From: Deinococcus fonticola
Lineage (GTDB): Bacteria; Deinococcota; Deinococci; Deinococcales; Deinococcaceae
Assembly (NCBI RefSeq): GCF_004634215.1
Contig: NZ_SMMH01000040.1
Location: 1-7,500 of the forward strand
DNA: 7,500 bases
Direction: 5' to 3'
The notes below the pieces were generated by a model that was given only the letters and a program-made list of their open reading frames with translations, did not search any database and was not told the origin of the DNA. Shown here piece after piece: positions 6,671 through 7,500 of this stretch. A program made the position numbers and the translations under genes. Position 1 is the first letter of the stretch. Every line of letters begins with the position of its first letter.

Positions 6671-6710
6671 TTCAGGTGACGTTCAGGTTCGCTCCAGTTT
6701 CCCTCCCGGT
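6671..6710. promoter_or_regulatory. Candidate operator: second array of four 11-bp-spaced repeats
   Basis: Units start at 6671 (TTCAGGT), 6682 (TTCAGGT), 6693 (TCCAGTT) and 6704 (TCCCGGT), again exactly 11 bp apart, at -60, -49, -38 and -27 from the ATG at 6731. These are the same offsets as in the first array. A 10-bp word, CGTTCAGGTT, is identical in both regions (6032-6041 and 6680-6689), 51 bases before each ATG. This shared geometry argues for one regulator acting on both promoters. Confidence 0.62.
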
Positions 6711-6718
6711 TCCCCTTC

Positions 6719-6724
6719 TACCTT
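6719..6724 (+). promoter_or_regulatory. Candidate -10 box giving a leaderless transcript
   Basis: TACCTT fits TANNNT and ends six bases before the ATG at 6731, the same spacing as in front of the first PRC-barrel gene. No Shine-Dalgarno sequence of useful strength precedes the ATG at the right distance; AGG is present only three bases away. The downstream gene therefore probably has its own leaderless promoter rather than depending on read-through. Confidence 0.55.
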
Positions 6725-6730
6725 CAGGCC

Positions 6731-7297
6731 ATGCCAGACCAGACCTCTTCTGAAAGCACCGTGTGGGCCAGTGAACTGATGGGCGCATTGGTGCGGACGG
6801 ATGAAGGGGGGCAGGTGGCCCGCGTGACTGGACTGGTGATGTTTCCACCTCACGGCGTGGTGGCCCTGCAAGTGCAGCCCGTGGGCGCGGCTGAACCCCC
6901 GCACACTCATGGGCAGGCACGGGTGCTGCTCTTCGATGCCGCGCTTGGCTACGCGCCGGGCGAGGTGCGGGTGGCGTCGGCGGACGACGTGGTTCCCGCC
7001 TTCAAGCTGCCCACCCTGCTCGGACACCTTTCCTCCACCACCCTGCCCCGACTGGGGTCGCGCGTCCGCACATCCGGCGGAAAGCAAATCGGTTTCCTGT
7101 GGGACGCCTGCGTGGACAGGTTCACAGGTGAACTGCACCAGTACCGGATCGGCCCGACCTGGCTTCCCGCGCCTGGAGACCGGGGCGTCCTGACCAGTAG
7201 TCGCCTGTGGTCATGCACGGCGGGTGAACTGACCATGCCGGAAGAGGACGCTGCGCTGGTCTTAGACCTACTCGGTCAGCTTTCCCGCCCCGCCTGA
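6731..7297 (+). CDS. Second PRC-barrel-like protein
   Basis: This 188-residue soluble protein is close in length and layout to its upstream neighbour. A PRC-like segment at about 11-50 carries VWASELMGALVRTDEGGQVA and RVTGLVMF, and a second at about 105-142 carries LGSRVRTSGGKQIGFLWDAC then FTGELHQYRIG. The two proteins align best at these segments (for example WFNPQTGKIDSYELG against CVDRFTGELHQYRIG), but overall identity appears low, so an old duplication or a shared domain pair is equally possible. No catalytic motif, signal peptide or membrane segment is visible. The start is ATG 6731 behind a TANNNT box. The next gene, for a secreted binding protein, starts 26 bp after its stop and may be transcribed with it. 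Assignment to the PRC-barrel family is less certain than for the first protein because the barrel motifs are more degenerate. Confidence 0.68.
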   Translation: MPDQTSSESTVWASELMGALVRTDEGGQVARVTGLVMFPPHGVVALQVQPVGAAEPPHTHGQARVLLFDAALGYAPGEVRVASADDVVPAFKLPTLLGHLSSTTLPRLGSRVRTSGGKQIGFLWDACVDRFTGELHQYRIGPTWLPAPGDRGVLTSSRLWSCTAGELTMPEEDAALVLDLLGQLSRPA

Positions 7298-7312
7298 ACC
7301 TGGCTGTACCGA

Positions 7313-7318
7313 AAGGAG
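7313..7318 (+). promoter_or_regulatory. Ribosome-binding site of the substrate-binding protein gene
   Basis: AAGGAG ends five bases before the ATG at 7324. The in-frame TTG at 7321 would be only two bases away, so the ATG is the better start. The strong site contrasts with the two PRC-barrel genes, which lack one. This fits translation from an internal position on the message started upstream, or from an unseen promoter. Confidence 0.7.
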
Positions 7319-7323
7319 TTTTG

Positions 7324-7500
7324 ATGATCAAACCCATGCTTACTGCCGCTGCCCTGACAGCGGCCCTCACGACGGTGGGCAGCCCCGCGACGGCTGCCGC
7401 ACCCATGCCCACCACCTCTCCCTTCTGCCAGAGCGGCAAGACCGTGCGTTTTGCCGAGATCACCTGGGAGAGCGGACAGTTCATCACCGAAGTCATGCGC
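7324..7500 (+). CDS. Glycine betaine-type ABC transporter substrate-binding protein, N-terminus (partial)
   Basis: Fifty-nine codons are present and the gene continues past the right edge. Residues 1-26 form a typical Sec signal peptide: a basic start (MIKP), an Ala/Leu/Thr-rich hydrophobic core and an ATAAA-type cleavage site near residue 26. The mature start carries GKTVRFAEITWESGQFITEV (38-57), which resembles the first strand and helix of ProX/OpuAC-family binding proteins for glycine betaine, choline or proline. The expected role is to capture a compatible solute outside the membrane and hand it to an ABC permease during osmotic stress. The permease and ATPase genes would be expected just beyond the window. 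Only the first strand of the binding domain is visible, so the substrate is uncertain. Its position 26 bp after the second PRC-barrel gene and near an MscS channel fits an osmotic-response locus. Confidence 0.65.
   Translation, partial: MIKPMLTAAALTAALTTVGSPATAAAPMPTTSPFCQSGKTVRFAEITWESGQFITEVMR

Noticed and set aside
7264..7300. Third copy of the 11-bp operator before the substrate-binding protein gene
   Set aside because: Only one weak unit (GTCAGCT at 7275) falls on the matching offset. The units expected at -60 and -38 are absent.
1..7500. CRISPR array, tRNA, rRNA or riboswitch
   Set aside because: I saw no regularly spaced long repeats, no cloverleaf with a CCA-type end, and no conserved RNA core. 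Nearly all the sequence is coding.

Overview
The window looks like chromosomal DNA from a GC-rich bacterium, most likely Deinococcus or a close relative. I infer this from the high-GC codon use, from the gene content, and from start codons sitting 6-7 nt behind TANNNT boxes, which is the leaderless promoter arrangement known to be common in Deinococcus. No database search was possible, so the genus is an inference.

Layout. The left edge (3-119, + strand) holds the last 38 codons of what looks like a DDE transposase. From 137 to 5979 six genes run on the minus strand in close order. Read from their promoter they are an OmpR-class response regulator, its membrane histidine kinase, a small ion-transport (voltage-gated-like) channel with an unusual selectivity filter, a DUF421 membrane protein, an MscS mechanosensitive channel and a DUF2254 membrane protein. 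Junctions are tight: the regulator stop abuts the kinase start, the channel/DUF421 gap is about 10 bp, and the MscS and DUF2254 genes overlap by 4 bp. This is probably one operon.

A 103-bp divergent control region (5980-6082) separates it from three plus-strand genes. These are two small proteins that each carry two PRC-barrel-like segments (6083-6655 and 6731-7297) and the start of a secreted glycine-betaine-type ABC transporter substrate-binding protein (7324 to the right edge). There is no gene-free stretch longer than about 105 bases.

The most interesting signal is regulatory. Upstream of both PRC-barrel genes there are four 7-bp units, related to TTCAGGT, spaced exactly 11 bp apart. They sit at identical distances (-60, -49, -38, -27) from each ATG, and each array is followed by a TANNNT box exactly 6 nt before the ATG. 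An 11-bp tandem spacing is typical of OmpR/PhoB-type operators, and a regulator of that family is encoded next door. The working model is a two-component system that senses envelope or osmotic change and controls the two PRC-barrel genes, and perhaps its own operon. The operon supplies several membrane channel or stress proteins and the neighbouring locus a compatible-solute binding protein. The model is inferred from context and motif geometry.
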